Shown: positions 20,601 through 32,896, counted from the first letter of the stretch. The stretch is DNA of 64,000 nt from Macrostomum hystrix (GCA_950097015.1 CATNEN010000011.1:3190501-3254500), one strand, 5' to 3'. The notes: generated by a model from the sequence alone, not told the origin. Translations and numbers: made by a program.

Positions 20601-20841
20601 GCTTCTAGACTGGAGGTTTGCACTCTGAGGTGGCTGAGCTGATGCGGCCTAGCCATTGCTCGCAGCTGTTCCATCACCTCCCAGTTGGATATTGAGCGGC
20701 ATTTGTCAGTCAACTGGGGCAGGTCGACACTGATGCCAAGGCAGGAGGCCGGCTTCAAGCAGAGTCGAAGTTCCGGGCAGAGTGGCACAGCCTCGGTGGC
20801 GTCGTCACAGCGGGTGACAACACCAGCGCGTGGAGGCTGAA
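17682..20841 (-). CDS. AKAP17A: AKAP17A homologue (splicing-associated A-kinase anchoring protein), 5' end missing
   Basis: Exon 20423-20841 and exon 17682-18509 join in phase 0 across a GTAAGT donor (20422-20417) and a CTCATAG acceptor. Exon one carries family motifs (EAVPLCP, LKP, SISNWEVMEQLR, DGGRIKLAGF, VRAVQLK, DWEAYFRDAE). Exon two continues MQPGERPDTVRIGQLPCAWF, the RRM-like segment RLVDIPLL and FEAYVQF, the VDFDRTGRLS hinge, and an Arg/Glu helical region with ERRILAAQRKLESCRLL. Family members are nuclear-speckle proteins that bind PKA and influence splicing. No ATG precedes the conserved block after the CCCTAG acceptor, so a 5' exon is missing or trans-splicing is used. About 414 aa are seen; the RS-rich C-terminus of vertebrate proteins is absent. 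The 1.9-kb intron holds a SINE. Confidence 0.85.
19362..19980 (+). mobile_element. GC-rich SINE-like element (SINE3) in the AKAP17A intron
   Basis: It begins with a tRNA-like head (GGGTCAGCGGCTAACGTCG as A box region, CTAGTTCGATTCACC as B box) and continues about 500 bp of GC-rich sequence that stands out from the AT-rich intron. Open frames inside it (for example 19560-19943) show no recognisable protein. The 3' boundary is uncertain. Confidence 0.5.
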
Positions 20842-21355
20842 CTAGGGACAGCAAGGGTTTTTTGCATTATGAATATCAAGCTATGATTCTGTCCAAATAT
20901 TTTTCCTCAATCTAAACCAAGCCATGCAACACTGAGATTTCTGTGACATTAGTTGAATTTTGAATATATAATATTCTAGAGACACGACATTTTTTCAGAA
21001 TGTAGGCAAAAATTTGACATCTACATTCTAGATTTTAGTATGCTTACATAGCAGTTCTCTATTAAGAGATAACAACAAATTGTCAATGGGAATCACATTG
21101 GTAATTTTACTGTTGATGGCAGTTTTGTAATAACTAGGATATAGATCACATATGAATTGTCATCATAATATGCAAATATTGCTACAATATATTAATCAAT
21201 GGAACCTATTTTTCAATTTTTGCACAAATTTTATTTGAGACCACACATGAAAACAATACATTATTACCTAAAATATATTATAGGAAAAGTGCAATGGCTA
21301 AGTATATGGGGTAATCATAATGTAGTGATGTTTGAAGGAAAAACATTTTTTAATA

Positions 21356-21401
21356 ATCAAACATTCTTCATCCTCTTTATAGATTAAAATACACACAATA
21401 T
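21356..21401. repeat. 46-bp dispersed repeat, copy 1
   Basis: The run around CATTCTTCATCCTCTTTATAG is repeated at 23021-23065 in the same orientation with a few differences. Confidence 0.6.
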
Positions 21402-21559
21402 GAGATAGGGTTTCCGATTGTTTTATTTTTCCTAGAAAGTGTTCCCGCGAAATTAAATATTTCTGTTTTAATGTTACGTAAATTTTGTTTAAATGCACCA
21501 TTTGTTTGTCTGCACCGAAAATTAAAATAGTTATACTGAAGTCGCGGAGATGAAGGGAA

Positions 21560-22140
21560 TTTTTAGTATAAATACACCCGAAGCGAAGAGAGAAAAACCA
21601 ACTCGTACCACCTCGATTGGAAAGAGTTCAGAGTAAGAAAAGCTTGAATCTTAAAGTGTTATATTGAAGTTATTTGCGAAAGAGAAGTAAATAAAGTGAA
21701 GAAGAGCTGTAACTCTAGATCCACTGGAAAGCCCAAGACGGACTGAAAGACTGAACTAAGACTGAATTAAAGACTGAATTAAAGACTAAGTTAAAGAGTA
21801 ATTGAAGATTGATAAAGACGGATAAAGAGTGATAAAAACTGATAAAGACAGATAAAGATTGATACAAAGTACTTATAGAAATAATACAGTACAAGTTATA
21901 AGCAGAAGGGAATATAGAGGAGAGAAACCGGCCATAACGCTACCATATTGAAAGTATAACGCTACCATATTTGAATACATAAACGCTACCAATTTGAATT
22001 GAGATAAGAAATACATAAAGCAAATAATTAAAGACATTCATAAGATTGACAAAAGTATAAAAAGCCTATAACAACTTTGGTGGCATTGTTAGGATTAAAA
22101 TTGAATAAGAGGGAAGCCCTAGGACAACTTTGGTATAAAA
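21560..22140 (+). promoter_or_regulatory. Promoter-like, purine-rich segment, possibly an LTR remnant
   Basis: AGTATAAATACACC resembles a TATA core. It is followed by about 300 bp of A/G-rich, weakly repetitive sequence (GACTGAATTAAA, GATAAAGA units, three CGCTACCA units) and an AGTAAATAAAGTG poly(A)-like signal. Such composition is seen in LTR R/U5 regions, but no partner repeat was found. Confidence 0.25.
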
Positions 22141-23149
22141 TCTATTTTTAATTATCTGATTTACAGTCTTCTTTGTTGTATTGACATTTATTATTACTTT
22201 AGTTTGGCTTTAGCTGTAGCTGTATTTGGGCTGTATCATTTATTATTACTTTTCCTTATCAACAGTTTCTCAGAAAACTTGGTTTCAAATTAGGTTTACA
22301 TGTCAAGTATAACAAAAAATACAAAAAGATTACATGGGGGACAAATTGGATTAGGTACTCAAAAGCATTCCCTATTCCAGGAGTTGTTCCAAAAAGCACT
22401 GCCTGGCAATAGTGTAGCAAGGGGGGTATCAGTGTATTGGCCCATACCCCCAAAATTTGATGTCTCAATTTTTTTTGCATTTAGTTTTTTCAAAAGAAAT
22501 GAATTTGTTGTTTTTTATTCTGGATACACTGGATAGAACCAAAACCGATATCCCCAAAAAAATCCTGGCTACACCCCTGCGGCCTGGTACCAAAATGGAT
22601 GGAATCCTATTTACTTGAACCATATAAAAGGGCTAAACATCATTTTATTTATAGTCATCAGTTTGTTTCTAAACTCTTATTGTTGGGAATACTAAAAATT
22701 ATATATTTTTGTATGTTATTGCCTATTTGCTAGACCAATATATTGTTGATATTTGTAGAGTTGAACCACTGTTTATTTTTTTTATTGAATACTTGATTTT
22801 ACTTTTATGTTAGGCCTATAGGTTTAACAGTCTAGTTATTCTTTCCTATGTCTAAAAAGTGGCATATAATGAAAAAAACATTTGTGATATGGTTAGGCCT
22901 ACAATAGACCTAATGACTTGTTACCAAAAAAACAATTTAAATAGCTATGGCATGGGTCACAAAAATGGACCAGAACCAAAAACCACAAAATTAGCAAATA
23001 ATTTTTTTACAATTTAATAATCTAACATTCTTCATCCTCTTTATAGATTAAAAAGCACACAATATAGCTTGCTATTTCTTAATTATATTACTAATACATA
23101 GCTTATGTACAACTATAAACGAATACACAATTGACAACCATTTATACTA

Positions 23150-23332
23150 TTTATTAAATTATTATTGAATTTATGGAACTATTTTGTTTCATTTTATTAA
23201 GGTAAATTATTTATTTTCAGACTTTATTAACATGCGCCAACATTCCTTTTTTGATAAAGTGGCAGATTTCAATTTCATAAATTTCATAAAAAAATACTTT
23301 AGGCCCCCTATCCACAATTAGATTTTTGGGTT
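23150..23332. repeat. Direct repeat, about 180 bp, copy 1
   Basis: It matches 24264-24440 in the same orientation, from TATTAAATTATTATTG through CCACAATTAGATTTTTGGG. Copy 2 has small deletions. This is probably an old dispersed element. Confidence 0.7.
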
Positions 23333-24263
23333 CTGGGTACTGGGTACAACTGACCAAAAAGGCATGTAAGAAAAGAGTGATATATTGTATAGTAACATTA
23401 CTTACATTCTCTGCATGATAATTTATTAAGTTCATGAGCAAATTCTTTCTTTCCAGTCATAATTTCCTCCAAAGTTCAGGACCAAGTTTAGGTAAGCTAA
23501 TTGATAACTTATTTTAGCTCAACAGGTAAGCCCTAACACATGGGGAACAATTGAACCATAGGTATTAGGACTATTAGCTTATAAGATAAGATATGATAAT
23601 AACACAGTTGATTTCAGAACATCTAGACTAGTCCAGTGATAATAGGAACATAATACTAATTATAATAATTCTAACTATACCTAATATGGGCAGAGATAAA
23701 CTAACTTAAGTCGTCGCTTATGTTCAAGCTTGAGATTAACAGAATTATATTAGGCCTAGGCCTAGAATTAGAATTAGCAGGCTAAAAAAATATGAAGTGA
23801 GAGTTTTATCAAGCTAAAAGCGTAGGCTGAACTATAAAATTAAATTTTCATAAGAAATTCTCGATCTGATTGCAGAACTTGACTGGAAGATTCAGAACGC
23901 CAGAAGTCCTACTAAAACTAGTATTAAGCCCTACGACTTCTATTCGTTCTGGGATCTGGGATCGTATATCGACGCAGCACTAGCATATAAATTTAAATGT
24001 ACGTAGTAAATTGAAAGTTACAATTTTCGATTTGTGTTATTAATCATTTTACATAACGAAAAACACGTAGAAATCTAAAGCATTTCTGTATATTATTAGA
24101 CTAGATTAGACTAGATCCTCATTGAAATGTTCAACTTAAATCGGTTTTGTAAATATTTTTTGCTATTATGAAACCTTTGTACTGCTTTTACCGCTAACAG
24201 CGTAATGTGGACTGGGTATAGTGTATTATCTGATGAGAATGCATTATTTATTGAATTATTTCA

Positions 24264-24440
24264 TTATTTATTAAATTATTATTGAATTTATGGAACTATT
24301 TCGTTTCATTTTATTGAGGTAAATTATTTATTTTCAGACTTTATTAACATGCGCCAACACTCCTTTTTTGATAATGTGGCAGATTTCAATTTCATAAATT
24401 TCGTAAAAATACTTTATCCACAATTAGATTTTTGGGTTCT
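24264..24440. repeat. Direct repeat, about 180 bp, copy 2
   Basis: Partner of 23150-23332. Confidence 0.7.
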
Positions 24441-25883
24441 ATATTAGCTGGCTAGTAAAAAAAATTTTTTTGCGTAATACAACCAGTCCTAGGGGTCCTA
24501 TATTTTTATATTTTTATTAGGGCTGATATTTACACTGCCGAAGAAGAAACTAAAAAACAATTTCTCTTTTAAGTCTCCTGATGCCGACTTTTTGCGGGTT
24601 TGCTGATCATTGTTTGACGGTGCACTAACCTTCATATCTTTTCCCGATTCACACTAAACCCTGAGCAAAACTTAATAAGTTTTATGTTTCGAATATTTCA
24701 ATCTAGTGCAATGCAAGCATACGCTTTTACAGATAATCAAAAAATTAACATTGCAGTAGTTATTTTAACGAAGCTTAACAAATAATCAATCGATTGTAAA
24801 TACTCAACTTTTTTCACAGTTACCTGCGTATATAGAGAATCACTTGCTCGATCGAAGTGCAGTCGGCCTTAATGCGAATGCAAGACCGCGAATACAGCTT
24901 TTTGGGCTAAGGTTCAGCGGCTGATTAATTACATTCCGTCAGGAATTTACCCGCGCGTGATGCGCAAACTTTAAGCTATTTAATTAAACTCTAGTTTTTT
25001 AATGGTCATTTTGACTCCTCTGCTGGGACCCCTGACGCATCCCGCATCAGTATTGAATCGTCAAGTCCCAACCCTCTGGTCGCACAATACTCAAACTCAT
25101 GACCGGCCCGTTCCTCCCAGTCTGCAGCTAGAACACATGAGAGATCGAGATCTGCAACTATGGCAGACTTCGGCCAAAGATTAAAACTTTGTCTGCTTTT
25201 GCAAAGATTAGGCGCATACATTAGCTCGTATATAATTATATCTAGCCCAGTTATGCCTGATTTACAAACAGTTGCACAACAACAACTATTGCGCGACGAT
25301 TCCGATCCATAGTCTGCGTATAGCTGTTCAGTCCGTGGACAGAAAATAATTAAGTTTCGCTCTAGTTTACAAACTTTCTTTTGCAAAGAATCATGCGACA
25401 GCAGAACTTACCATAAAAGTATTAAAGTATTAAAAAAGCAAAAATAAACAAAAATTTCTCAACAGTGTCAAAATTGGCGCATTCTGAGGTAAAAGGACGG
25501 GTGCTTTTTCATGAATATGTACGTGTCGTTTTAGTACCATATTTATTTAAAGTTTCAAATCTACAACATATACAAGTGCGTATAAAGAAATTTCAGGCGC
25601 TTAATGCAATTTCTATACCGCTTGCTATACTAGTAGTGCAGGTAAAATGAATAAAAATAACTTCAGGAGCGCCGCGCTAATATTGTGAAATTAAATAATG
25701 TAAATTAAAGTTCTGGCAAGTAAAAACATTTAGTAAAGTTTGTCAAGTAAACGTTCATTTTCTGCGATCGTTCTTTAAATATTTTTTGTATGCTTCAAAG
25801 TTTCATGACCATTTCGATAACGAATTACACAATAGAACAGGTAATCGGGTAAGAACTATAAATATAAAATAACAATCCCGGAT

Positions 25884-28800
25884 TCACTGAATGTACTTCG
25901 GTCGAACAACAAAGTTCACGAGAGTCTCCTTGTAGGCATCCCAGTTGTAGTAGGACTGCAATTTCTCGTTTAGACTCTCCAGTGTCGGAAACATTTGGAT
26001 CTTGAAATACATGCGGGTAAATTTTTATCGCTTCGATAATCGATAGACTGTTTGACTTCAATTTAAAAAGGTCAACGAGAGCTAGTTGCTTAGTGCTATA
26101 GTGATCAGATTTCTGACTGTAATAGGTAGTTGCTGCATCTGCATCTGTACCTCGTTATTTCATTTTATAATTTTATTAAAATTTGAGAACAATCTTGTGA
26201 TACGCACTCTGAGACTTTAAGTCTTTACTGAGAAGCAAGGAGAAGACCCACAACATATAGAATATAAGAATGCCATCTCACCTCACGCCGCAGCAGCTGA
26301 TAGTATCGCTCCGTCATGTGTTTGAGGAAGAATTCCTTGCTGATGAGGATGCACTCGGCTCCCATAGACACCAGAGTCACCCCAGTGGTGCCGCCAAACA
26401 CTCGAAAGGCGATGGGTTCGAGTCCCTGGTTTGGGAGTTCGATGTTGCAGCGAAAGCCAATTAGAAATATTTGATCACTATACTCCTTGTTATTTGCGGG
26501 TCGACTATCGCCAGGTCAATTTGTCTCTAGCCCACAACCTCGGCAATTATTATATAATACTTTTAGAGGTGTTGCTTATCATACCATATGCCTGTGTCCG
26601 TTGACTTGGAAGCGAATTTCCACCCCAGCTAGTGCCAGTAAGTTGTTTTTCTTTTCGGGAACTAAAGCAATTCGTAATGAATGAGCGCGCCTTAATAAAT
26701 AAATTGTTTCTCCTGCAGGCTGAGATTCGAACTTCAGACCTCTCAGTCATAATTTTGAAGCCCAAATATGGGACTGCTACCTCCTCTACAGCCTCAAATA
26801 TATCTGTCCGGTATTAGGTATTATCCTTAATAAACGCAAAGGATGTTGTAGCCTTGTGGTTAGAGCGTCGGACTCACGACTGAAAGGTTGGGGGTTCGAT
26901 TCTCGACTTCACTGGAATAATTTGTGTCCTTTAGCAAGACACTTCACTTCACATTGTTTCAGTTCACCCAGTTGTTAAATTGGTACCAGCATTAGCTGGG
27001 GTAATTAAGGGTGTGTGTGGTGTCCTCTCCAGTCCATGGACTGAACAGCTGTACACAGCCTTCAGATGCGCCTCCTAATAGCTGCGGCTGTGCTGTCGGC
27101 TGCACATCGGGCTCGATTGGGGCTGTTGTATTAAATTATTTATTGTCATTATTCAATAAACCCAGTGATTCTATAATCGCATATTTCACTTACAAATGTG
27201 TCTCTCCTTTGTAGCACCTTCAGCTGAATGTACAGCCTACCCGATGGTCGCACCACCACCCTTGGCAGTCGGGTTCCTCTGGGCCGGCCGCCCCTGCTGC
27301 TAGGAGGTTCCGGCAGGCAGTCGCGATGCATAAACTCCAGGTAGCGCTGGTCCTCTGAGTCCTCCTCCACTGGGTAGCTGTCGCACATTCTCTGCCTACT
27401 GCGTAGCCGGGGTATTGTGGACGTGGACGGTTGAAGATCCTTCATAACTAGGCAGTGGCCGGACTTTACAATGTAGACGAATTCTGCCGAGTTGCTATCA
27501 CGACAGAGTACGATGCCCTTCCTGCGTATAGCGAAATTGTCTACGCTAATGATAACTTGCTGACTAGGGTTTGGCAATAGAAGACAAGAGCGAATGGAAC
27601 CTGGTCCATGGACTGAGAAGACGCCATAAGCAACCTCAACTACCCCAGCTGATGCTGGTACCCTTTTACCAGCTGGGTAAATAAATCTGCATCGAAGCAA
27701 TGCAGATTTAATAAGTGTCTTTCTAAAGGACAAAGATGGAATTCTAGCACAGTGTTGAACTCACAACTTCAATGTCAAGGGTTCGATTCTTGACCTCACC
27801 GGAAAAATGTGACATTTAGCAAGACACTTAAATCTGCATTACTTCAGTTTACCTAGCTATTAAATGTGTACCAGCATTAGCTGGGGTAATTCAGGGTGGG
27901 TGTGGCTTTCCTCAGTCCATGGACTGAACAGCCGTACGCAGCCTTCGGATGCACCGCGTATAATAGCTGCAGCTGTGGCCCGATTTGGGCAGGTGTGATC
28001 AGTCAATTAACTATTTGTTATTAATTAAGGACAGAATTTGTTCCAGTGGAATCAGAAATCGAACCCCCGACCTTCAAGTCAGTCTAAAGCCCCAAAAACT
28101 ATAGGCAGTGTGGAGTGAGAGTGTAATTTGCATTCGGGGATTGTATGAATCCTGAAATTATGCCCGTGCTCCCCGGAGGGACGCTAAAGTTGCTTATTTT
28201 ACTAAACGAGGAATTAAAACTCAGACCAAATTACCTATTGCAATTAAAAATAAAAAATGTTTGTTACTCTTTTGAATTTACCGCACGTTACTACTACGTT
28301 AAAGGTTATTAAATATTAAACTTCAAAGGTTTGAACTGGGTCCATTGATGATATCACCAATTGACTTAAAATTTGTTTTTTTGTCAGGGCTTTAAAGCAA
28401 ATTCTCCTTTCCTCCCTCCGTCCCTCCCCCAAAGGGGGAATTTATTTGCTAGTCTAATATACTAACGAATAAACACTGTGTCCTACCTAAAGTAGGCGAA
28501 CATGCACACTTTAGGATTATCGTAGGGCAGCTGATCGATCGGCCAGCCAACAATTTTGGGAATTTCGCGCAGGAAGCTGATGTGCTCCGGCTCATCCTCC
28601 GTGTCCAGATTCATGAAGATGTCGATGAAGTCCTCCCGGCTAACAGCCAAAAGTTCGACTTCGTCTTTGCAGTAGACAGTGGCGCTGCGTTTGCCACCGT
28701 ATAAGAGGGCCAGCTCCTGAAATCGTGGAAGTAAAAGTCAATTTAAAAAGCTAAAAATGTAGTTGTCACGGAGAGTAATAGGAAAACTTACTCCGAAACT

Positions 28801-31800
28801 CTCGCCCTTTCTAAGAAATGCCACAGTCTTGTTGAACGGCTCTCCGCTGGGCTTCTTGAGTGCGACGGACACCGCGGCTGAAACATTGCCGTTTATAGGG
28901 GCCAGCAATTAAAACGCTTTGCCTAAAATCATTGACTGTTCAAACACCCATACTTACTAGTTCCAGAAATAATAAAATAATAATTAAGTGCGTTGTGTCC
29001 TTGCCGAATAATGACTTGGTTTGCATTGAACCTGAAAATTGAAAGAGAGCGACTTTGTATTTGTCAAAAAGAAAATAAATTAAACGTGGCCCTGTTACGG
29101 CACATGTTCAACCAAATACCAACGGCAACCAATAGCCGCAAGAATTCAAAGGCGCTACTAACGGTTGTGTACAAATGTTCAGTCCATGGACAGGTTAGGC
29201 CGCCACACATAAAACGCACCAACTGCTAACCCAGTTAATGTTATAAACCATTTTACAGCTGCAGGTTGAATATAAAGCGCTAGGATAATAAGTGTCCCAC
29301 TTAAGGACTGAGATTTGAACTCCTGACCTTTCGGTCAGAAGTCTAAACACCTTGAGCTCCTTTTCAAGCTCCTTGCAAAAAGGCATGTTTGTTAAACTGT
29401 CTCGCAGTGGGGGTGAGTGGCAGAGCGGTTAACGCGTTTGCCTCTCGCACCAAGGTCCCTGAGCTCGATTCCGTGACAAGCCCACATTAACTTGGGGCAC
29501 AGTGAGAGTGTAGCGGTTAACGCAGAGAGAAGGCTTGGAGGCTTGTCGTGCAATTTATACGCCCTTGAGAGCCAACCTCCAAGGCACAGTGAGAGTTTAC
29601 ACTGCCTGACAATGAGAAAGTCAGGGCACATGTAATTCAAACCTTTGCGAGTGTGTGCTGAGGAGTCAGAGGTATGGGCAGAATCGCTGGCTGCAGGTCT
29701 ACTGTCACCAAATAATGTGCCATTTTGTACAGCCCTCCAGAAATTATTACTATTATATAATTAAAAAGCCAGGTGTTTCTAAGAAAATGAATTCTAATTT
29801 AAATGAACTCACGCCGACTCACTTTTCATACCAGCCAACCTTCACCAAGGACTGCTTCATATTGGTTGGGAATTCCGAGAAGGCCTCAACAGCAGTCTGC
29901 AGGCTGACCATCGCAGTGTGGAGCATGTCCTTGGTGCGCAGAAACGGATGAAGGCGGAGAATCTCCTGCGCCTCCGAGCTCAACGTCATCTCCTTCTTGG
30001 CTCGATAATAGGACAGCTGGAAGTTCAGCTCGTCGCCTTTGGACTCCTCAGCTAGATTGCTGGCGATGTCCGAGAAGGTCATCATGCGCATCTGGTTCTT
30101 GCGGGTCTGCTCTCTGAAATGCATCGGGTCGAGAAAAAAATAAGGCCTGATGTGCAGCCAACAGCACAGTAGCAGAGATTGCGCTTACGACTGTTCAGTC
30201 CATGGACTGTAGGGACACCACGTCCTCAACTATGCCCAGCAATTGCTGCTGAATGAACTGAAGCCATGCAGAGCTAAGTATTTTGCTAAATGAAACCAAT
30301 TCTTCCGGTGGAGTCGGGAATCGAACCCCCGACCTTTTAAGTCGTAAATCCGATTCTCTGTCCCACCAGGCTACAACCCTAAACTTACTCGTAAAACGCC
30401 TAAATGACTCAACCTTAGGTTTTCCCTACCAATTCTTGAATCTCTACAGATTGCTAAACATCAGCCTCCGAATGCATCCAATTGCTTAAACCCAAATGCT
30501 TGTCTTTTCTGTGCTTCAGAACGCGCCAATCAAAAGAATGAAAGTAAAGATTTTTTATAAGTATATATGCACTCACTCTTTTGTTGTGCAGGCCTTGATC
30601 AGCAAGTTGACTGTCTTTACTGCGCGTCTCATTCGGTTCAAAGGCTGAAATGATTCAGTGGGAATCAATTGATATTCAACTTTTCGAAAACTTCTACACG
30701 CGAGGGCTTGCGCTTCCAAAGGACGGCCAGGTCTCATCTAATTCCCAAGCATAAAAAATCCCGATCCCACTCCGCAACGCCGAGGCGCTCACAGTGAGGT
30801 TTTTGTGCTTCTTCTTGTGCTGGTGTAGCTTCTTGGCAGCTTCACGAAGCGACTCTCGCGACATGTCGATCTCGGAACCGAACGGTGGAGCATCAGTTGA
30901 GTCCCGCCGAGCGTCCTCCTCCTCCGTCATCGCGGGCTGCTCCTTTTCTGCCAGAAATGAGAACGTGGAGATCTCGGTGCCTTCGTTGTCCTCGATCTTT
31001 CTAGAAAAATCGGCCATAGCCATTTTAAGGGCCGGCTTTTTGCCGCCAGCTGGACCGGTCGGCAGATGAGTCTTCTCAACGCCTGTCCGCTGGACGGTGA
31101 CCATCTCCAAACAACTTAGACAGCTGGAGCCGGAGTCAGAATCCTCAGCAGGGTCTGACGCCTGATTTTGGGCCGCTGCCGCTGGCGCTGAGGCTGCCGC
31201 TTTTCCAATGAGTGAGTCGGAGCTTCTCCTGTCTACTGCCGACTTATCCTCGACTTCGGCATCCTCTGCCGCGTGATCTTCGTCACCGAATGATGATGTA
31301 GAAGCGTCTCCACCGATCGTGCCGCTTACCGTCAGCAGATGCGTTCCGGAGGCGGAGCCCATGGTTGTCAAATGAGGCTGCGTTCGCGTCCTCGCTCTGG
31401 CACTTTTTGCCTGGAAGTTTCTGGCCGCTCGAGCCGCCAGCACTCGCTGGAATTCCAGCGCTGAATGAGGTCGCTGCTGTGTTACATGCATAAATGTGGC
31501 AGCTTCCGTTGCTGCTTTCTCCGCCTCAGTTGCGGTGGCAGCTCGAACCTGTTCTAGACGACGCAGCGTTTCCGAGCTAGTTACGAGTCTTGAGAACACA
31601 CGGCCTTCAACAATGCGAGCGGATTGAGCTCGCTCGTTCCAGCTGCTCGGCTTTCCATCCTCGTTATAAAACCTCGCCGGCTCTTCCGTCAACAGGGGAG
31701 GCGTTGACGATCTTCCTGATGCCATGGAAACTGCAGCGGTGTGCGGCCGTCTTCGGTGACTTCGAGCGGGGACATCTTCGAACCGATTCGCACGATTTTC

Positions 31801-31917
31801 ATCTTCGTCACTGCTAGCGTCCAAGTGCTGCGGTTGCCAGGGGCGACGCTTCACAAACAGGCACCGCTCAGCGTTACGCGGTCGACGCGTAGTTCGTTGC
31901 GGCTGTACGTTGCTCAT
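25884..31917 (-). CDS. CNBD2: CNBD2-like cyclic-nucleotide-binding protein, nine exons, 820 aa
   Basis: Exons in transcript order: 31917-30793, 30644-30577, 30113-29823, 29031-28958, 28877-28792, 28716-28487, 27521-27194, 26425-26282, 26000-25884. All junctions are GT-AG and phases agree (0,2,2,1,0,2,0,0). Exon 1 encodes 375 mostly disordered Ser/Ala/Glu-rich residues. The conserved part follows: KEMTLSSEAQEIL, FSEFP..MKQSLVKVGWY, then cNBD1 (about 480-625) with VIIRQGHNALNYYFIISGT and a phosphate-binding cassette FGELALLYGGKRSATV that keeps the Glu and Arg that contact cyclic nucleotide. A second cNBD-like half (about 625-770) has KGIVLCRDSNSAEFVYIVKSG and VSMGAECILISKEFFLKH. The C-terminus is YYNWDAYKETLVNFVV. 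Mouse CNBD2 binds cAMP and acts in spermatogenesis. The family assignment is from remembered motifs. Confidence 0.85.
26842..27140 (+). mobile_element. SINE2, well preserved, in CNBD2 intron 7
   Basis: The head has A box TTGTGGTTAGAGCG and B box GGGTTCGATTCTC. The body has TTTAGCAAGACACTTCAC, AGCATTAGCTGGGGTAA, CCAGTCCATGGACTGAACAG and a CAGATGCGCC segment, ending in an AT-rich tail. It is antisense to the host gene. Confidence 0.8.
27740..28015 (+). mobile_element. SINE2 copy in CNBD2 intron 6
   Basis: Same body landmarks as the 26.84-kb copy (TTTAGCAAGACACTTAAA, AGCATTAGCTGGGGTAA, TCAGTCCATGGACTGAACAG). The A-box half is degraded. A reverse-oriented tRNA-like head (AATCGAACCCCCGACC) follows at 28030-28095. 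Confidence 0.75.
29165..29370 (-). mobile_element. SINE2 copy in CNBD2 intron 3
   Basis: Reverse orientation. TGTTCAGTCCATGGAC near the left end and a B-box-like complement (GAGATTTGAACTCC, CCTTTCGGTCAG) near the right end. The body is diverged. Confidence 0.6.
29404..29712 (+). mobile_element. SINE1 copy in CNBD2 intron 3
   Basis: Head GAGTGGCAGAGCGGTTAACG and GAGCTCGATTCCG; body with CTTGTCGTGCAATTTATACG, CACAGTGAGAGT and CAGAATCGCTGGCTGCAG. It is the plus-oriented counterpart of the copies near genes C and D. A 60-bp internal segment repeats the GCGGTTAACGC motif. Confidence 0.75.
30190..30385 (-). mobile_element. SINE2 copy in CNBD2 intron 2
   Basis: Reverse orientation: GTTCAGTCCATGGACTG at the left, and the complement of a B box (GGGAATCGAACCCCCG) and A box region at 30310-30375. 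Confidence 0.65.
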
Positions 31918-32119
31918 TTGCTAAAGCCAGAGCTGAGCTACTAGGGCAACGCTCTGGCGGTGCTGTGGTTTGAAAACGACCGCTTGCTTTTGCTTATATT
32001 TATTAGCAGCTCGGCTTGGCCACCTTGTCTATCTCTATCCACTAGCTTCTATTGCTCTCGAACAACAATCTCAAACTGAGCAGATGTGGCAATTGTCTTT
32101 TACTGCATCGCCTACCTCT

Positions 32120-32150
<31 letters not shown>

Positions 32151-32749
32151 TTTTTCAGCATTTTTAGTTTGTAGAAAAAACACAGCTTTGAGACGTTGCT
32201 ACACTATCTGCTGCGTTGAGAAGCACTCTGTTACCTATGCTTTATCTTTGAGTTGATGTTGATGCTACTTATTGGGCCTCTTTCAGTCTTTGCTGATTCT
32301 AACCTGGCCCGCAAGCGAATTGCATTGCGAGCCGCTTCCAGTCTCACAGCAATTATGCTCAATTGTGTTTGACCATCGTATTATTGAGACTTTTGCTGCA
32401 ATGAAACTGTGAGTGGAGATCCTACACGCGCTCTTGGCCCATTCTTATCCTTTAAAAAGGTATTGTAAACAGAATTGAAGAACTTTTGCCGATTTCAAAC
32501 GTTAGTAACTACTGCAAGTAATTATTTTTTAATCAGGACCTGATTAACCTAACATAAAATATTTTTGGTAAGATAAATAAAAGCTGCGCTTTTAATGAAA
32601 ATGAGCAATAAAAATCCACAAATTCAAAAGCGTGTTGTTTTTCAAGACAGCGGAGACAATTCTATCTGAAATGACCTTTATTACGTCATCCAAGCACACA
32701 TTTATTTCGACATTTCGATTTTCAAAGTAAACAGTACACACAAAAATAA
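31918..32749. other. 5' flank of the CNBD2-like gene and spacer
   Basis: A TATA-like minus-strand AATAAATATAAG lies near 31993-32004, about 80 bp from the ATG. A perfect (CTGT)7 run is at 32121-32150. No further gene was recognised. Confidence 0.4.
32121..32150. repeat. (CTGT)n microsatellite
   Basis: Seven uninterrupted tetranucleotide units. Confidence 0.9.
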
Positions 32750-32896
32750 GCAATAATTGCAGCAGGGCTGCGGGCAATGGCCCATCATTTGGTGACACTA
32801 GGTTCAGGATCAGGTTGGCCCTCAAGGGCGTGAATTGCACGACAGGCCCCGAAGCCTTCTCTCCGCGGCTGCGCCCCAAATGAATGTGGCCTCACC
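32750..32896 (-). mobile_element. SINE1 copy, head removed by a TIR element
   Basis: It matches the body of other minus SINE1 copies (CCTCAAGGGCGTGAATTGCACGA, AAGCCTTCTCTCCGCGG, AAATGAATGTGGCCTCACC) and stops abruptly where the inverted-repeat element begins. Confidence 0.75.

Larger units (their letters stand above)
20870..25883. other. 5-kb AT-rich intergenic stretch with dispersed repeats
   Basis: No gene was recognised. It presumably holds the missing 5' end of AKAP17A and the 3' UTR of the CNBD2-like gene. It contains short direct repeats (separate entries), a promoter-like segment near 21568 and a diverged tRNA-SINE trace near 25240-25345 (GTTCAGTCCGTGGAC). Confidence 0.5.

Noticed and set aside
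26842-26920. Functional tRNA gene
   Set aside because: A and B boxes are present but no good acceptor stem, and the SINE body follows directly.
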